Part shown: one piece after another, positions 26,562 to 34,770 of the stretch
Layout: every line of letters begins with the position of its first letter
Numbering within the stretch: the first letter of the stretch is position 1
DNA from: Roseimicrobium sp. ORNL1
GTDB lineage: Bacteria > Verrucomicrobiota > Verrucomicrobiia > Verrucomicrobiales > Verrucomicrobiaceae
Direction: 5' to 3'
DNA: 64,000 nt
Assembly: GCF_011044495.1 (NCBI RefSeq)
Contig: NZ_CP049143.1
Coordinates: 3,906,001-3,970,000 of the forward strand
Position numbers and translations under genes: made by a program
Notes under the pieces: generated by a model
Told to the model about the DNA's origin: nothing
Databases searched by the model: none
The model's input: only the letters and a program-made list of their open reading frames with translations

Positions 26562-27296
26562 TTACTGCTCACGCTCAAACCCAAGCACCCGGCCCCACGA
26601 GTTCACCAATCTGTACCCCTGTCGCACAAGCCAGTTCGTAACGTCGCCTACCTGTTCCTTCGACAGCAAGTCAGGATGGATTTCGATGATCACAGAACGC
26701 ACCCCTCCGGGTATGGTGGTATGCACCGCACCGACTTCAGCGCCTTCAATGTCCATCATCAGCACATCCATTCGATTCCCATACTGTTTGAACAGCGTTT
26801 CAAACGAGACGGCCGGCACTTCACGTACATCTCCGGTTGCGCCCCGCTCTCCGTCTGCCACCCGGTCCTCCCAAAAATCTCCGGAGATGCTCAGACGCAG
26901 AGTCCCATCAACGGATCCGGCGGCTGCGTGAACGAAGTCCGCTGAAACCTTGTTGCGTCCGTAATTATCCTTCAACAACTCAAATGTGTTGGGATTCGCT
27001 TCTACCGCGGTGATCTGCGCTGCAGCAAGGAACTTCATCGCGTACAGCCCCACGAAACCCAAACCAGCCCCCAAATCCAATATGCGATCACCAGGTTGAA
27101 CAAGACTACGCGCCACCTCTGTCTCCGCCTTCTCAAACCCCCCAGAGATGAGCAATTTTTTCATCGAAATAGACAGGCCTGTAACATTCAGTTCCACTCC
27201 CTGAACGTGCAGGACATCCACGCCACCCAGGTGGCGCTCCAATCTCGACTCACGATAGCGCCCCAAGGCGCCCTGAATTGATGCGGCTAAAGACAT
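26562..27296 (-). CDS. FkbM family SAM-dependent methyltransferase
   Basis: 244 residues. RILDLGAGLGFVGLYAMKFLAAAQITAVEANPNTFELLKDN at about 71-111 holds motif I (DLGAGLG) and the strand-2 EAN. MDVLMMDIEGAEVGAVHTTIPGG at about 175-197 is the FkbM motif with MDIEG in place of KIDVEG. IIEIHPDLLS follows. The first methyltransferase after the exporter genes (49 bp from the wzt stop). Predicted role: O-methylation of the glycan, possibly a chain-capping methyl; ABC-exported O-antigens are often terminated by such a group, which the Wzt C-terminal domain then recognises. Confidence 0.86.
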   Translation of the reverse strand: MSLAASIQGALGRYRESRLERHLGGVDVLHVQGVELNVTGLSISMKKLLISGGFEKAETEVARSLVQPGDRILDLGAGLGFVGLYAMKFLAAAQITAVEANPNTFELLKDNYGRNKVSADFVHAAAGSVDGTLRLSISGDFWEDRVADGERGATGDVREVPAVSFETLFKQYGNRMDVLMMDIEGAEVGAVHTTIPGGVRSVIIEIHPDLLSKEQVGDVTNWLVRQGYRLVNSWGRVLGFEREQ

Positions 27297-27345
27297 GGGG
27301 AGTTATTTGGGGAGTTCAGGCACTGCAAAATCCTAACCACAGATC

Positions 27346-28611
27346 TCACTTGATATCCGCCGAGCCCTCAATCCGGTAGGTGCATTTGGGGAAGCTGAAT
27401 CCTTCTTTTCTGGAATGGGGAAAGGATCGTCCCGGTGTTGGGCTTTCGGTGATGTCAAAAGCCAGGGCCGTCTTGATTTGCTCCAGCGTTTCAGAATAGT
27501 ACGCTCCCGTCCAGAGACCTACCCCGTAAGAGCCTGGAATGAGGGGAGGCAACTGAATGCGAAGCGAAACGACAAATTCACCCTTGGAACACTCGATGAA
27601 CGGGAAGGGTTCCGGAAGCACTTGCAGGATCTGGTCGCCAAGTGTGTCAAAAATGTCAATGGCCACCATCACACGCGCGGACGGGCGCTGACATATCATG
27701 TGAGCTTCCAACTCAAGAAACATGTCCGGCTGCTTGCCGGTGAGGTTCAGACTCGCCTTCAGAAAGCAGACGGACTCATTCACCGGCGCCACACGCTGCC
27801 AGGTCGATTGAGCGCCCCATTTTCCTTGTTCACAATAGATTTCAATAGCGCGGCTGATGTCACCGGCGAACTCGGGCTGTCCTTCCTTCAACACCATTCC
27901 CGTGCCACAGAGCGCATGTACCGCGTTCATGTTGTGACTTACAAAGAGCACCGTCCGGCCCTCTTTTGCCACCTCGGACATACGCCCGACACACCTCTTC
28001 TGAAACTCTGCATCTCCCACCGCCAGCACCTCGTCCACGATCAGGATTTCCGGCTCCAGGTGGGCTGCCACGGCAAACGCGAGGCGAACTTGCATGCCTG
28101 ACGAATAGCGCTTCACCGGCGTGTCAAGGTAGGCTTCGCAGCCAGAGAAGCTGACAATTTCATCCAGTTTGGCGCGAATCTCTGCACGCGTCATTCCAAG
28201 GATCGCACCATTGAGGAAGATATTTTCCCGTCCCGTCAGCTCAGGATGGAACCCAGTGCCTACTTCCAAAAGGGATGCAATGCGACCTTTCACCCTCACC
28301 TCTCCGGTGGATGGCGCCGTCACGCGCGAGAGGATCTTCAGCAGAGTGGACTTGCCAGCGCCATTGCGCCCGATGATGCCTAGAACATCACCCTGCTTCA
28401 CTTCGAAGTTGATGTCCTTCAATGCCCACACCCAGTCGCTCTCCGCTTTCTTGGTGCGATCATTTACCTGACCCACTTGGGAATAAGGGTCCTCCTTTCC
28501 GCGCACGCGGTGCCACCAGCGATTCACATCATGGGCGAGGGAACCCGTGCCCACCTCACCAAGCCGGTACAGTTTGGAAATGTTGTCAACTTCGATGACC
28601 GTTTCAGACAT
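27346..28611 (-). CDS. wzt: Polysaccharide ABC exporter ATP-binding protein (Wzt-type)
   Basis: 421 residues. The nucleotide-binding domain has Walker A GRNGAGKST at 81-89, signature YSSGMQVRL at 169-177, Walker B ILIVDEV at 189-195 and the switch His in VSHN at 225-228; SDWVWALKDINFEV is typical for Wzt/TagH ATPases. The C-terminal 160 residues (about 262-421) form an immunoglobulin-like Wzt_C domain (VCFLKASLNLTGKQ, MVAIDIFDTLGDQILQ), which in O9a-type systems binds the capped end of the chain before export. Together with Wzm (20 bp upstream) it should drive undecaprenyl-linked glycan across the inner membrane. Confidence 0.93.
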   Translation of the reverse strand: MSETVIEVDNISKLYRLGEVGTGSLAHDVNRWWHRVRGKEDPYSQVGQVNDRTKKAESDWVWALKDINFEVKQGDVLGIIGRNGAGKSTLLKILSRVTAPSTGEVRVKGRIASLLEVGTGFHPELTGRENIFLNGAILGMTRAEIRAKLDEIVSFSGCEAYLDTPVKRYSSGMQVRLAFAVAAHLEPEILIVDEVLAVGDAEFQKRCVGRMSEVAKEGRTVLFVSHNMNAVHALCGTGMVLKEGQPEFAGDISRAIEIYCEQGKWGAQSTWQRVAPVNESVCFLKASLNLTGKQPDMFLELEAHMICQRPSARVMVAIDIFDTLGDQILQVLPEPFPFIECSKGEFVVSLRIQLPPLIPGSYGVGLWTGAYYSETLEQIKTALAFDITESPTPGRSFPHSRKEGFSFPKCTYRIEGSADIK

Positions 28612-28631
28612 GCAGTCGAGAGTGCGCTAGT

Positions 28632-29543
28632 TTACACCGTGTCCATGAACGTCTTTTCCACCCGATGAAATAGAACCATGCCTATGAGTGCGGTAACCAG
28701 AGTGAAGACTCCGGCATAAATCAACGTTCCGGCAGACCAATCCCCTGATCCCAGGTAGATACCACGGAAGCATTCAATAATGGGGGTCATCGGATTTGCC
28801 GACACCAACAGGCGATATTTGTCCGGGATACTACCGAGGGCATAGATGACCGGAGTTCCATACATGAGAAGCTGGACGCCAAACGTCACCAAGAACTGCA
28901 TGTCGCGATACTTGGTGGTCAGTGATGAAACAATGATGCCCAAGCCCAAACCTAGCAATCCCATCATCAGCAAAAGCACCGGGGTCAGCAGAAGTATCAA
29001 CCCCCACTGCGGCTGCACCGCAGTACCTGTTGCGCCATAGTAGACGAGAAAACAGAGGAACAGGGCAAACTGAATGACGAACTGGATGATGTTGGAAGTC
29101 ACCACGGAGAGCGGGACTATCAGCCGGGGAAAGTACACCTTGCCGAAAATGGCCGCATTGGCAGTAAAGGTACTGGAGGTCTTCGACAGACAGGCTGCGA
29201 AGTAGTTCCACGCCGTAGTACCCGCGAGGTAGAAAAGCATGGGAGGCAACCCGCCCGTGGGAATCTGGGCGATGCCACTAAACACCACCATGAAGACCAG
29301 CGTGGTAAGGAGCGGCTGCACAAAGAACCATATGGGCCCCAGGACCGTCTGCTTGTATACCGAAACAAAGTCCCGGCGCACAAACATCCAGAGCAGGTCA
29401 CGATAGCTCCACAATTCGCCAAGCCGCAGATCCAGCCAGCCATCCTTGGGCCTGATAATCATGTCCCAAGCCCTCTTGGAAGGCACGGAGGAACCCGTGG
29501 CCGATGACAGGGATTCAGAACTGGCTGCCGTAGATTCGCTCAT
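28632..29543 (-). CDS. wzm: Polysaccharide ABC exporter permease (Wzm-type, ABC-2)
   Basis: About 303 residues from ATG 29543 (a TTG at 29555 would add four). A Ser/Ala-rich cytoplasmic N terminus precedes DLRLGELWSYRDLLWMFVRRDFVSVYKQTVLGPIWFFVQPLLTTLVFMVVFSGIA, the hallmark of Wzm/TagG permeases. Six membrane helices follow, with FPRLIVPLSVV and TKYRDMQFLVTFGVQLLMYGTPVIYALGSIP as further family blocks and the re-entrant NPMTPIIECFRGIYLG near the end. It forms the channel for glycan export with Wzt. Confidence 0.93.
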   Translation of the reverse strand: MSESTAASSESLSSATGSSVPSKRAWDMIIRPKDGWLDLRLGELWSYRDLLWMFVRRDFVSVYKQTVLGPIWFFVQPLLTTLVFMVVFSGIAQIPTGGLPPMLFYLAGTTAWNYFAACLSKTSSTFTANAAIFGKVYFPRLIVPLSVVTSNIIQFVIQFALFLCFLVYYGATGTAVQPQWGLILLLTPVLLLMMGLLGLGLGIIVSSLTTKYRDMQFLVTFGVQLLMYGTPVIYALGSIPDKYRLLVSANPMTPIIECFRGIYLGSGDWSAGTLIYAGVFTLVTALIGMVLFHRVEKTFMDTV

Positions 29544-29576
29544 CGGATTTTTCAAAGCTCCACCTGCAAAAATTGA

Positions 29577-30611
29577 CTACCGCCGCTCCAACTGGGTCAT
29601 CTTTTCCGCCACAGCGGCGCCTTTGATGCTCGGCTGCCACCCCAGAATACTGGCTGCACTCGCAGGGTTACCCATCAGTCTGATGGGCTCCACGGGACGA
29701 TGGAATCTCTTGTTCACGCGCAGCAGGAGAGCCCCATTGCGGGAATCGCGGGCCGTCTGCTCCTCGCCCTCCCCTTCGAATTCAAGGCGTATCCCCTCAG
29801 CGGCGAATGCGGCACTCGCAAAATTCCTGACGGAAGTGCTGGTTCCCGTAGCCAGCACATAATCCCCAGCCGTTGGATGCTGCAGCATGCGCCACATGGC
29901 ATCCACGTATTCAGGCGCCCAGCCCCAGTCACGTTCCGCGTCCAGATTGCCCAATTCCAGGATCTCACCGGAGCCTTGTGCAATACGAGCCACCGTGGCC
30001 GTGATTTTCCGCGTCACGAAGCTTTCACTGCGGCGGGGAGATTCGTGATTGTAGGCGATCCCGCAGCAAATGTGGAGGTGATGCGACTCCCGGTATACAC
30101 GGCACAAGCTTGCCGCAAACGCCTTGGCACAACCGTACGGATTCACCGGCCGGAAGGGTGTCTCCTCGTTCTGCGGATAGACTCCGGGACTGCCAAATAC
30201 CTCGGAAGACGCAGCCATGAACACGCGTGGTGGCGTCTCCAGATCCCTCAGAATTTCGAGGAGCGCGAGCGTCGCCACCGCAGTCTCCTGCACGGTCGAT
30301 TCCGGGATTTCAAAGCTCAGTCCCGGCTGGCTCTGCCCGGCCAGGTGATACAATTCCGAGGGCTGGATCTTGATCAAATGCCGGCGCAGCGTGGTGGCGT
30401 CAGTGAGATCCGCATAGTGCAGGAACAGGCGCCGGCCATATACTTCCGGATCGGCGCGGAGGTGCTCAATGCGCGAGCGATTGAACATGCTCGCGCGCCG
30501 GACAATCCCATGCACTTCATACCCCTTTTCCAGGAGCAATTCTGCAAGGTACGATCCATCCTGACCGGTGATGCCGGTGATGACAGCCGTATGTCGGTTT
30601 CCGCGTGACAT
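29577..30611 (-). CDS. GDP-mannose 4,6-dehydratase paralogue (SDR family; exact product uncertain)
   Basis: 344 residues of an extended short-chain dehydrogenase. [22 protein letters not shown] at 10-31 binds NADP; AASSEVFG at 133-140 gives the Ser and Glu; Tyr159 and Lys163 in NPYGCAKAF complete the catalytic set; HESPRRSESFVTRKI at about 188-202 is the GMD signature. It is clearly a GMD relative but diverges from its neighbour at 30655-31698: AGQSQPGLSF replaces [10 protein letters not shown] and the C-terminal third differs. It could be a second dehydratase or the GDP-4-keto-6-deoxymannose reductase step (RMD), which is itself a GMD homologue. No separate fcl gene is visible here. Confidence 0.8.
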   Translation of the reverse strand: MSRGNRHTAVITGITGQDGSYLAELLLEKGYEVHGIVRRASMFNRSRIEHLRADPEVYGRRLFLHYADLTDATTLRRHLIKIQPSELYHLAGQSQPGLSFEIPESTVQETAVATLALLEILRDLETPPRVFMAASSEVFGSPGVYPQNEETPFRPVNPYGCAKAFAASLCRVYRESHHLHICCGIAYNHESPRRSESFVTRKITATVARIAQGSGEILELGNLDAERDWGWAPEYVDAMWRMLQHPTAGDYVLATGTSTSVRNFASAAFAAEGIRLEFEGEGEEQTARDSRNGALLLRVNKRFHRPVEPIRLMGNPASAASILGWQPSIKGAAVAEKMTQLERR

Positions 30612-30654
30612 AGTTTCGGGCCTGGGGCGCAGGCTCAGATCCGTCCCAAAGGAC

Positions 30655-31698
30655 TCAGCTCCTTTCCCGCTTTGCCAGTTCCCAGTCCGCCTCGGCCATC
30701 ACCCGGACCAGTTCGCGGAAGGTTACCTTCGGTTCCCAGCCCAGTTCCGCCCTGGCCTTCGCCGGGTCTCCAATCAGAAGTTCGACTTCAGCGGGACGGA
30801 AATAAGAGGGAGAGACTTTCACCCGCGCCACACCATCAGCATCGCGTCCCACCTCATTCACCCCTTCTCCCGAGAACGTGAGTGGCATGCCCACAGCGGC
30901 AAACGTTTCCTCGCAAAATTCACGGACGGTATGGGTCTCACCCGTAGCGCACACATAGTCACCCGGCTCATCCTTTTGCAGCATCCGCCACATCATTTCC
31001 GTGTATTCAGGGGCATACCCCCAGTCACGCTGGGCACCCAGATTGCCCAGTTCCACCGCGTCCTGCAGGCCTTCCCGGATCCGCCCCGCAGCGCGCGTAA
31101 TCTTACGGGTGACGAAGGTTTCCCCGCGTCTCGGTGACTCGTGATTGAAAAGAATGCCGTTGCTGGCGTGGATGCCGTAGGACTCGCGATAGTTCACCAC
31201 AATCCAGTACGCATACAGTTTCGCAACACCGTAGGGAGAACGAGGATAGAAGGGGGTGCGCTCGGTTTGCGGCACTTCCTGTACCAGACCGTAGAGTTCA
31301 CTGGTGGATGCCTGATAAAACCTCACCCGTCTCTCCAGGCCCACCTCCTTGATGGCGTCCAGGAATCTCAGGGTGCCCACGCCGTCCACTTCCGCGGTGT
31401 ATTCCGGCACTTCAAAGGACACCTTCACGTGGCTCTGAGCTGCAAGATTGTAGATTTCATCCGGCGCGATTCTCTCCAGCAGACGATTCAAGTTGCTGGA
31501 ATCCGTCAGATCACCGTGATGAAGAAAAAGTCGTTGGCCGTAGACCTCTGGGTCTTTGAACAGGTGTTCAATACGTTGAGTATTGAAATTCGAGGCACGT
31601 CTGACCATGCCATGCACATTGTATCCCTTGGCCAGCAGTTGTTCTGCAAGGTAAGAGCCATCCTGACCGGTAATGCCGGTAATCAACGCGGTTTTCAT
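30655..31698 (-). CDS. gmd: GDP-mannose 4,6-dehydratase
   Basis: 347 residues, full length. [31 protein letters not shown] at the N terminus is the GMD NADP-binding signature, GDLTDSSNL sits at 62-70, the catalytic Thr132-Ser-Glu134 lies in STSELYG, Tyr156 and Lys160 in SPYGVAK, and [16 protein letters not shown] at about 184-199 binds the substrate. It converts GDP-D-mannose to GDP-4-keto-6-deoxy-D-mannose, the precursor of GDP-L-fucose, GDP-D-rhamnose, GDP-perosamine and others. First gene of the minus-strand glycan operon; the 470-bp region upstream should hold the promoter. Spacing to the paralogue is 43 bp. Confidence 0.94.
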   Translation of the reverse strand: MKTALITGITGQDGSYLAEQLLAKGYNVHGMVRRASNFNTQRIEHLFKDPEVYGQRLFLHHGDLTDSSNLNRLLERIAPDEIYNLAAQSHVKVSFEVPEYTAEVDGVGTLRFLDAIKEVGLERRVRFYQASTSELYGLVQEVPQTERTPFYPRSPYGVAKLYAYWIVVNYRESYGIHASNGILFNHESPRRGETFVTRKITRAAGRIREGLQDAVELGNLGAQRDWGYAPEYTEMMWRMLQKDEPGDYVCATGETHTVREFCEETFAAVGMPLTFSGEGVNEVGRDADGVARVKVSPSYFRPAEVELLIGDPAKARAELGWEPKVTFRELVRVMAEADWELAKRERS

Positions 31699-32168
31699 TC
31701 GTCCAAATTCACTAAACTCGTGACCTTTCCCAATCGAGGAAAGCTGCCGCCACCGGTCGCGTGCCGAGAAACGCTCCGATCAACCATCTTTAGCTTTCTT
31801 TAGCGGTATCCGCTCAAGCAGGTCCTATGCCTGATTAGTACTGCTTTTCCGTAATGCCGACATCCCACTGCGGTGACAAAGATTCGCCGATCCTAGGGTT
31901 TAGGTTCGGAGCCCCGTCATTCAGGTGAATGCAGCAAGGCGCAATTACTCGACCGGGTTGATTAAAGCAAGCAACGTGATAGGAATTTTTTTAGGTGCCG
32001 AACAACTGTTCATACGTCATGCATCTTGCATCGCACTTGAATGAAAAACGATTTAGTGATATCGCGCTTCCTCCCTGTTATGCCCCAAAATTGCAACCCC
32101 AAGACACCTCCCGTTAACACTCAAGCCTCCTCCCCCTCAGGCCTGGCCCAGCGCTAGCCATTCAATCC
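31699..32168. other. Intergenic region between divergent glycan operons
   Basis: 470 bp without a convincing gene, between the start of the long minus-strand glycan operon and a plus-strand O-antigen ligase-like gene. It must hold promoters for both, but I find no strong -35/-10 pair, no ops/JUMPstart element and no riboswitch-like fold that I can support. It is noticeably more AT-rich in parts (about 31975-32060, with a run of seven T) than the coding DNA around it, as expected for a control region. Confidence 0.5.
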
Positions 32169-33605
32169 ATGGGGAAACTGGGAAATACTTCAGGATGGGC
32201 CGTTGTGGCCATCCTGGCAGTGGCGCCGTTCTTGTACGGGGGAACCACAGAGCGGTTCATTGACTGCCTGAATTGGGGCATGCTCGGCGTTTCACTGCTC
32301 TGGATTGCCAGTCTCATCGTCGACCGGCGCTCTCCGCGCATTCCCATTCTCGTCACCGTCTGCGTGCTCTGGATTCTTTGTCAGGGCTGGTTCATGGCCT
32401 TCAACGCCAAATCCATCATCGACAGGGAATATTTGGAACAGGTGGCGATTAATGCGCCCTTCCCTTCGCTCCCGGGTTCCATGGACGCGGTGGGATCACG
32501 GACAATGATGCTCCGCATCACCGCCTTGGCCCTCTTTTTCTTCACGGTCATCGACCTTGGACAGAGCACACGGTGGGTCCGCCGACTCCTCTCCGCGATC
32601 GCCATCTCTGGGACCGCGCTCGCGGCCTTCGGGGTCTGGCAGCGCTCCTCTCCCACTCCCTTCGAAATTTGGCCCGAGGGTTCCAAGCCCCAGCTTACTG
32701 CCTTTGCCACCTTCTGGTACCACGGAAATGCCGCCTCGTTGCTCAATCTCGCCTGGCCAGCCTCATTGATGGGGGCCATATGGTCCTTTCGTAGTCCCCG
32801 CTCCCAGCTCCTTCGCGCCCTGTGGCTGGCCAGTCTTGGGATGATTTTGACAGGCTTGATTGTGAATGCATCCAAAGCAGGTCACATCATCGCCGCCTTC
32901 ATGGCCGTCCTGTTTATCCTTGTGTTTCTGTTTCGTTTGCGTGTCCTGGTTTCCAGGCATGGTTGGCCCCAGGTAATCGTCTATGCCGTCCTTGGATTTG
33001 CGGCAGTTGGAGCCCTTCTCCTGCACGCGGACGGGGCGTTTTCAGTCCATCGCTGGCGGGAGTGGTATGAACGCCCCGGTTTCTCAGATTCGCGACTGAC
33101 CACTGCCTCTACCATTCTGCACACCCTGCCAGGGATGAACCTCCTTGGCTCAGGACCCGGAACCTTCGAGGGGGTTTTCTACCGCAGGGCGGCAGCAGTG
33201 GACGAGACCCCGGACGTGCGCTGGGAGTTTGCCCACAATGATTACCTGCAATACGTCGTCGAATACGGGTGGGTTGGCAGCCTCGTGTGGCTCATCCTTT
33301 GGGGATACGTCTTGTACCATTGCTTCCGCCAGATCTGGTACATGGTTCGACCAGCTTTGGAAATGGGAGAGTATCGGGGAAGACGTAGCCGCCAGCGATG
33401 GGAGCATTCGTTCAATGCCATGCGCCAGTACTATCTCTTCGGGGCCAGCGTCACCATGATAGGTGTCCTGTTGAACGCCATGTTGGATTTCCCACTGCAA
33501 ATTCTGTCCCTCCAGATCTACGCCTTCACCGTCGCGGGCATCATCATATCCGTGCCGAAATCATCCTTGGCCGCCCCTCACGTCCTCCTTCCAGAAGAGG
33601 CGTGA
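32169..33605 (+). CDS. O-antigen ligase/polymerase-like membrane protein (Wzy_C/WaaL type)
   Basis: 478 residues with about eleven membrane helices spread from residue 10 to 465. The large periplasmic loop (about 290-370) carries LLGSGPGTFEGVFY and WEFAHNDYLQYVVEYGWVGSLVW, the H-[ND]-x-[YF]-L-[QN]-x2-x-E-x-G motif of O-antigen ligases and polymerases. It should transfer a finished glycan from undecaprenyl diphosphate to lipid A-core, a protein or a growing chain. It diverges from the glycan operon and, since the exporter is of the ABC type, a ligase role is more likely than polymerase. ATG 32169 is the first in frame. Confidence 0.85.
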   Translation: MGKLGNTSGWAVVAILAVAPFLYGGTTERFIDCLNWGMLGVSLLWIASLIVDRRSPRIPILVTVCVLWILCQGWFMAFNAKSIIDREYLEQVAINAPFPSLPGSMDAVGSRTMMLRITALALFFFTVIDLGQSTRWVRRLLSAIAISGTALAAFGVWQRSSPTPFEIWPEGSKPQLTAFATFWYHGNAASLLNLAWPASLMGAIWSFRSPRSQLLRALWLASLGMILTGLIVNASKAGHIIAAFMAVLFILVFLFRLRVLVSRHGWPQVIVYAVLGFAAVGALLLHADGAFSVHRWREWYERPGFSDSRLTTASTILHTLPGMNLLGSGPGTFEGVFYRRAAAVDETPDVRWEFAHNDYLQYVVEYGWVGSLVWLILWGYVLYHCFRQIWYMVRPALEMGEYRGRRSRQRWEHSFNAMRQYYLFGASVTMIGVLLNAMLDFPLQILSLQIYAFTVAGIIISVPKSSLAAPHVLLPEEA

Positions 33606-33726
33606 ACGAGGGTCCAGCAACATCATAAAAGGTCTGGCATTTCCTCTTGTCGCCTCTTCAAGGAGTACTCGAAGATGACAGGCCACCATTTCACGATACC
33701 CTTTCCCGATCCGTAGACATCCATTT

Positions 33727-34251
33727 ATGAAAACGGTCCTCCTATCCTGCGCGCTGCTTGCATCGGCGCTTCTTCATGCCCAAGAGCCCGAGCGGGTCCC
33801 GTTGAACGAACGTCGTACCACCGTGAAAATCTGGAACCAGCACAACGGTGGATTCAATGACAGGGGATCGACGATGATTAACGTCGTGTTGATCACGAAG
33901 GACAAAGAGGTCTTTCGCAAGGATGGCATCATCATCCCGTGGGAGCGGGGGCAGGACAAGTTCGTGTCTGTGATCGTGCCTTCTGTGGCGACTGATACGG
34001 TGAGGGTTGAGATTGTGGAAAGCGTGAACGAACGTCCTGGTCTGGCGGAAATTGAGTTCATCCGGAATGGCAAGAATCTTGCGCGCAAGCGCAGCGTGAA
34101 GGTCAATGGCGTTTGGGAAAGCCACCCAGGCGTCACGGGTGATACCCTCACGGACGGCGTCACCACTTCAAGCAAACACCAGTATGGTTACTGGTGTTCC
34201 CCAGACAAAGAAAAGGCGTGGGCGGAAGTCCAAGTCAAGACCCGTGACTAG
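33727..34251 (+). CDS. Secreted protein of unknown function
   Basis: 174 residues. A clean signal peptide (MKTVLLSCALLASALLHAQ) with cleavage probably after residue 18 or 19, then a beta-rich soluble domain: TTVKIWNQHNGGFNDRGSTMINVVLITKDKEVFRKDGIIIPW, and TVRVEIVESVNERPGLAEIEFIRNGKNLARKRSVKVNG. The IEF-x-RNGK strand resembles discoidin-like or other beta-sandwich secreted domains, but I recognise no family. No neighbour gives a role; 121 bp separate it from the ligase gene upstream. Confidence 0.8.
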   Translation: MKTVLLSCALLASALLHAQEPERVPLNERRTTVKIWNQHNGGFNDRGSTMINVVLITKDKEVFRKDGIIIPWERGQDKFVSVIVPSVATDTVRVEIVESVNERPGLAEIEFIRNGKNLARKRSVKVNGVWESHPGVTGDTLTDGVTTSSKHQYGYWCSPDKEKAWAEVQVKTRD

Positions 34252-34320
34252 CGTCACCCTTACGAAACATCGTGGATGTTTCCAAGAGGGCCCAGATGGT
34301 GCAATGCCAAATCTTCCGCC

Positions 34321-34698
34321 ATGGCCAAGACCAAGTCACCCACGTTTGCCCGCATCCGCGCGGAAGTCATCCGGCTGGTGGGCTTGATTCCGCCTGGCAA
34401 ATTCACCACCTACGGCAGCATCGCGGTGCATATGAATGTGGTCGCGCGACATGTGGCCACCGTGATGAGCCATCTCACGGAGGAAGAATCCGCCGCACTT
34501 CCCTGGCATCGCGTCGTGAGTGCGGACGCCCGTATCAGTCCGAACATGGAGCGCAAAACAGCCGCCCTGCAACGTTCCCGGCTGAAGACGGAGGGGATGA
34601 AGATCAATCGCGAAGGCTACATTCAGGACCCGGATGCCCACTTCCATGTCGTAGGACCTCGTAGGGATATACGCTGGAGTTCGCTAAAGGATTCGTAA
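34321..34698 (+). CDS. Alkyltransferase-like protein (ATL; MGMT DNA-binding domain without the acceptor Cys)
   Basis: ATG 34321 gives 125 residues; an in-frame start at 34276 would add 15 residues without family character. FARIRAEVIRLVGLIPPGKFTTYGSIAVHM matches the winged-helix domain of O6-alkylguanine transferases (P-x-G-x-V-x-T/Y-x-x-[IL]A). The active site, normally PCHRV, reads LPWHRVVSADARI: Trp replaces the acceptor Cys. This is the hallmark of ATL proteins, which bind O6-alkylguanine, flip it out and hand it to nucleotide excision repair. The usual ATL C-terminal REGY strand is present (NREGYIQD). No partner gene is adjacent. Confidence 0.88.
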   Translation: MAKTKSPTFARIRAEVIRLVGLIPPGKFTTYGSIAVHMNVVARHVATVMSHLTEEESAALPWHRVVSADARISPNMERKTAALQRSRLKTEGMKINREGYIQDPDAHFHVVGPRRDIRWSSLKDS

Positions 34699-34770
34699 GT
34701 GTGGAAAAAATTCGAATGTCGAATGTGGACGCCACGTCCCATCAGCCATTAACATTCGTCCTTACTCGCC

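Noticed and set aside
31699-32168. Search for ops/JUMPstart or riboswitch in the divergent glycan promoter region
   Set aside because: No GGCGGTAGC-type element on either strand, and no conserved riboswitch core that I can support.
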